NCBI GenBank assembly: GCA_031554275.1
Contig: JAVBKB010000123.1
Span: forward strand, 1 to 5,966
Source of the DNA: JAVBKB01 sp031554275
Lineage (GTDB): Bacteria; Bacillota; Bacilli; JARBTR01
DNA: 5,966 bases
Direction: 5' to 3'
How positions within the stretch are numbered: the stretch's first letter is position 1; each line of letters opens with the position of its first letter. Made by a program: the position numbers and the translations under genes. This document shows, piece after piece, positions 5,334 to 5,966 of the stretch. Under the pieces are notes generated by a model that saw nothing but the letters and a program-made list of their open reading frames with translations, did no database searches and was not told the origin of the DNA.

Positions 5334-5966
5334 TCACTTAAACTGTGCCAAAAAGCGCAGGTCGTTAGTATAAAAAGCTCTAATATCATTAACGCCGTAT
5401 TTCAGCATGGTAATTCGCTCAACTCCCATGCCAAATGCAAAGCCCGTATATTTCTTTGAATCAAATCCAGCAAGTTCAAGTACATTTGGATGCACCATTC
5501 CTGCACCAAGTATTTCAATCCAGCCTGTCTGTTTACAGGTGCTGCAACCTTTACCATTACAGAAATTGCATGACACATCTACTTCCACTGAAGGCTCAGT
5601 AAATGGGAAAAAACTTGGTCTGAAGCGGATTTCTCGATTTTCACCAAACATTTTCTTTGCAAACAGATCAAGCGTCCCTTTAAGATCACTTAGTGAAATG
5701 TTTTCATCAACAACCAATCCCTCAACTTGCATAAATTGATGAGAATGAGTAGCATCATCATCGTCACTTCGAAACACCTTGCCTGGGCAAATAATCTTCA
5801 CTGGCCCGACACCTTTTTTCGCTAGCATTGTGCGCGCTTGAACAGGTGACGTATGCGTTCGGAGTAATGTTTCCTCTGTAATATAGAATGAATCTTGCAT
5901 ATCTCGAGCAGGGTGACCCTTTGGAAAGTTCATCATTTCAAAATTGAATTGGTCACTTTCTACTTC
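5334..5966 (-). CDS. pheS: Phenylalanyl-tRNA synthetase alpha subunit, C-terminal part
   Basis: PheS is the catalytic subunit of the synthetase: it activates phenylalanine with ATP and transfers it to tRNA-Phe with PheT. The frame is open to the window edge, so the start is missing. Some 210 of roughly 345 residues are visible; the in-frame ATGs near 5936 are internal. Visible landmarks, counted from the first visible residue, are HPARDMQDSF (18-27) and RTHTSPVQARTM (36-47). Class II motif 2 is around VFRSDDDDATHSHQF (64-78). Motif 3 is GMGVERITML (179-188). The Ala in GFAFGMG (177) matches the E. coli Ala294 position that shapes the phenylalanine pocket. A four-cysteine insert (C133, C136, C141, C144), as in Bacillus PheS but not E. 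coli PheS, precedes GWIEILGAGMVHPNVL. The stop is TGA at 5336-5334. A T-box leader, common before pheST in Firmicutes, would lie outside the window. Confidence 0.97.
   Translation of the reverse strand, partial: EVESDQFNFEMMNFPKGHPARDMQDSFYITEETLLRTHTSPVQARTMLAKKGVGPVKIICPGKVFRSDDDDATHSHQFMQVEGLVVDENISLSDLKGTLDLFAKKMFGENREIRFRPSFFPFTEPSVEVDVSCNFCNGKGCSTCKQTGWIEILGAGMVHPNVLELAGFDSKKYTGFAFGMGVERITMLKYGVNDIRAFYTNDLRFLAQFK

Noticed and set aside
5407..5739. 110-codon open frame on the plus strand opposite pheS
   Set aside because: Antisense to the conserved catalytic region of PheS, without RBS or recognisable motifs.
5934..5936. In-frame ATGs near 5936 as the start of pheS
   Set aside because: The frame continues open to the window edge with family-typical residues (EVESDQFNFE) before these ATGs, so they are internal.
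1..5966. T-box leader, tRNA or rRNA genes, CRISPR array
   Set aside because: I saw no T-box consensus, no tRNA-like cloverleaf and no regularly spaced repeat array; the only direct repeat is the two-copy unit at 2250-2356.

Overview
The window reads as an ordinary chromosomal segment of a low-to-moderate GC Gram-positive bacterium. PheS, PheT and the drug-exporter gene are all of the Bacillales type, and the Shine-Dalgarno sites are strong (AGAGGA, AAGGAG, GGAGGA). A Planococcaceae- or Listeria-like member of the Bacillales is my best guess, but this is inference from protein style only. I could run no database search.

Layout, left to right. Positions 1-347 hold no intact gene. Bases 1-195 contain a stop-interrupted coding trace that looks like the decayed C-terminus of an IS30-type transposase. 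It is followed by a 7-bp hairpin, a weak U-tract terminator-like structure and the leader of the next gene. Positions 348-2093 (+) encode a complete 581-residue half-size ABC exporter very similar to BmrA/LmrA multidrug transporters, ending at a strong bidirectional terminator (2159-2204). Positions 2205-2366 carry an unusual repeat-rich spacer: two diverged copies of one unit, only the second of which has a long hairpin. Positions 2367-2669 (-) encode a 100-residue zinc-ribbon membrane protein with the exact CXXC-20-CXXC spacing. A spacer with a bidirectional terminator (2799-2839) separates it from the phenylalanyl-tRNA synthetase operon. That operon is transcribed leftwards: pheS (partial, running off the right edge) then pheT (2860-5274, complete).

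How the genes relate. PheS and PheT form the alpha2-beta2 enzyme that charges tRNA-Phe and are clearly co-transcribed. The exporter gene and the zinc-ribbon gene converge on the repeat-rich spacer. They look like independent transcription units with no evident functional link to pheST.

I find no new multi-gene system here. The observations most worth checking are the duplicated intergenic unit at 2250-2356, the decayed transposase trace at the left edge, and the possible structured leader in front of the exporter gene.
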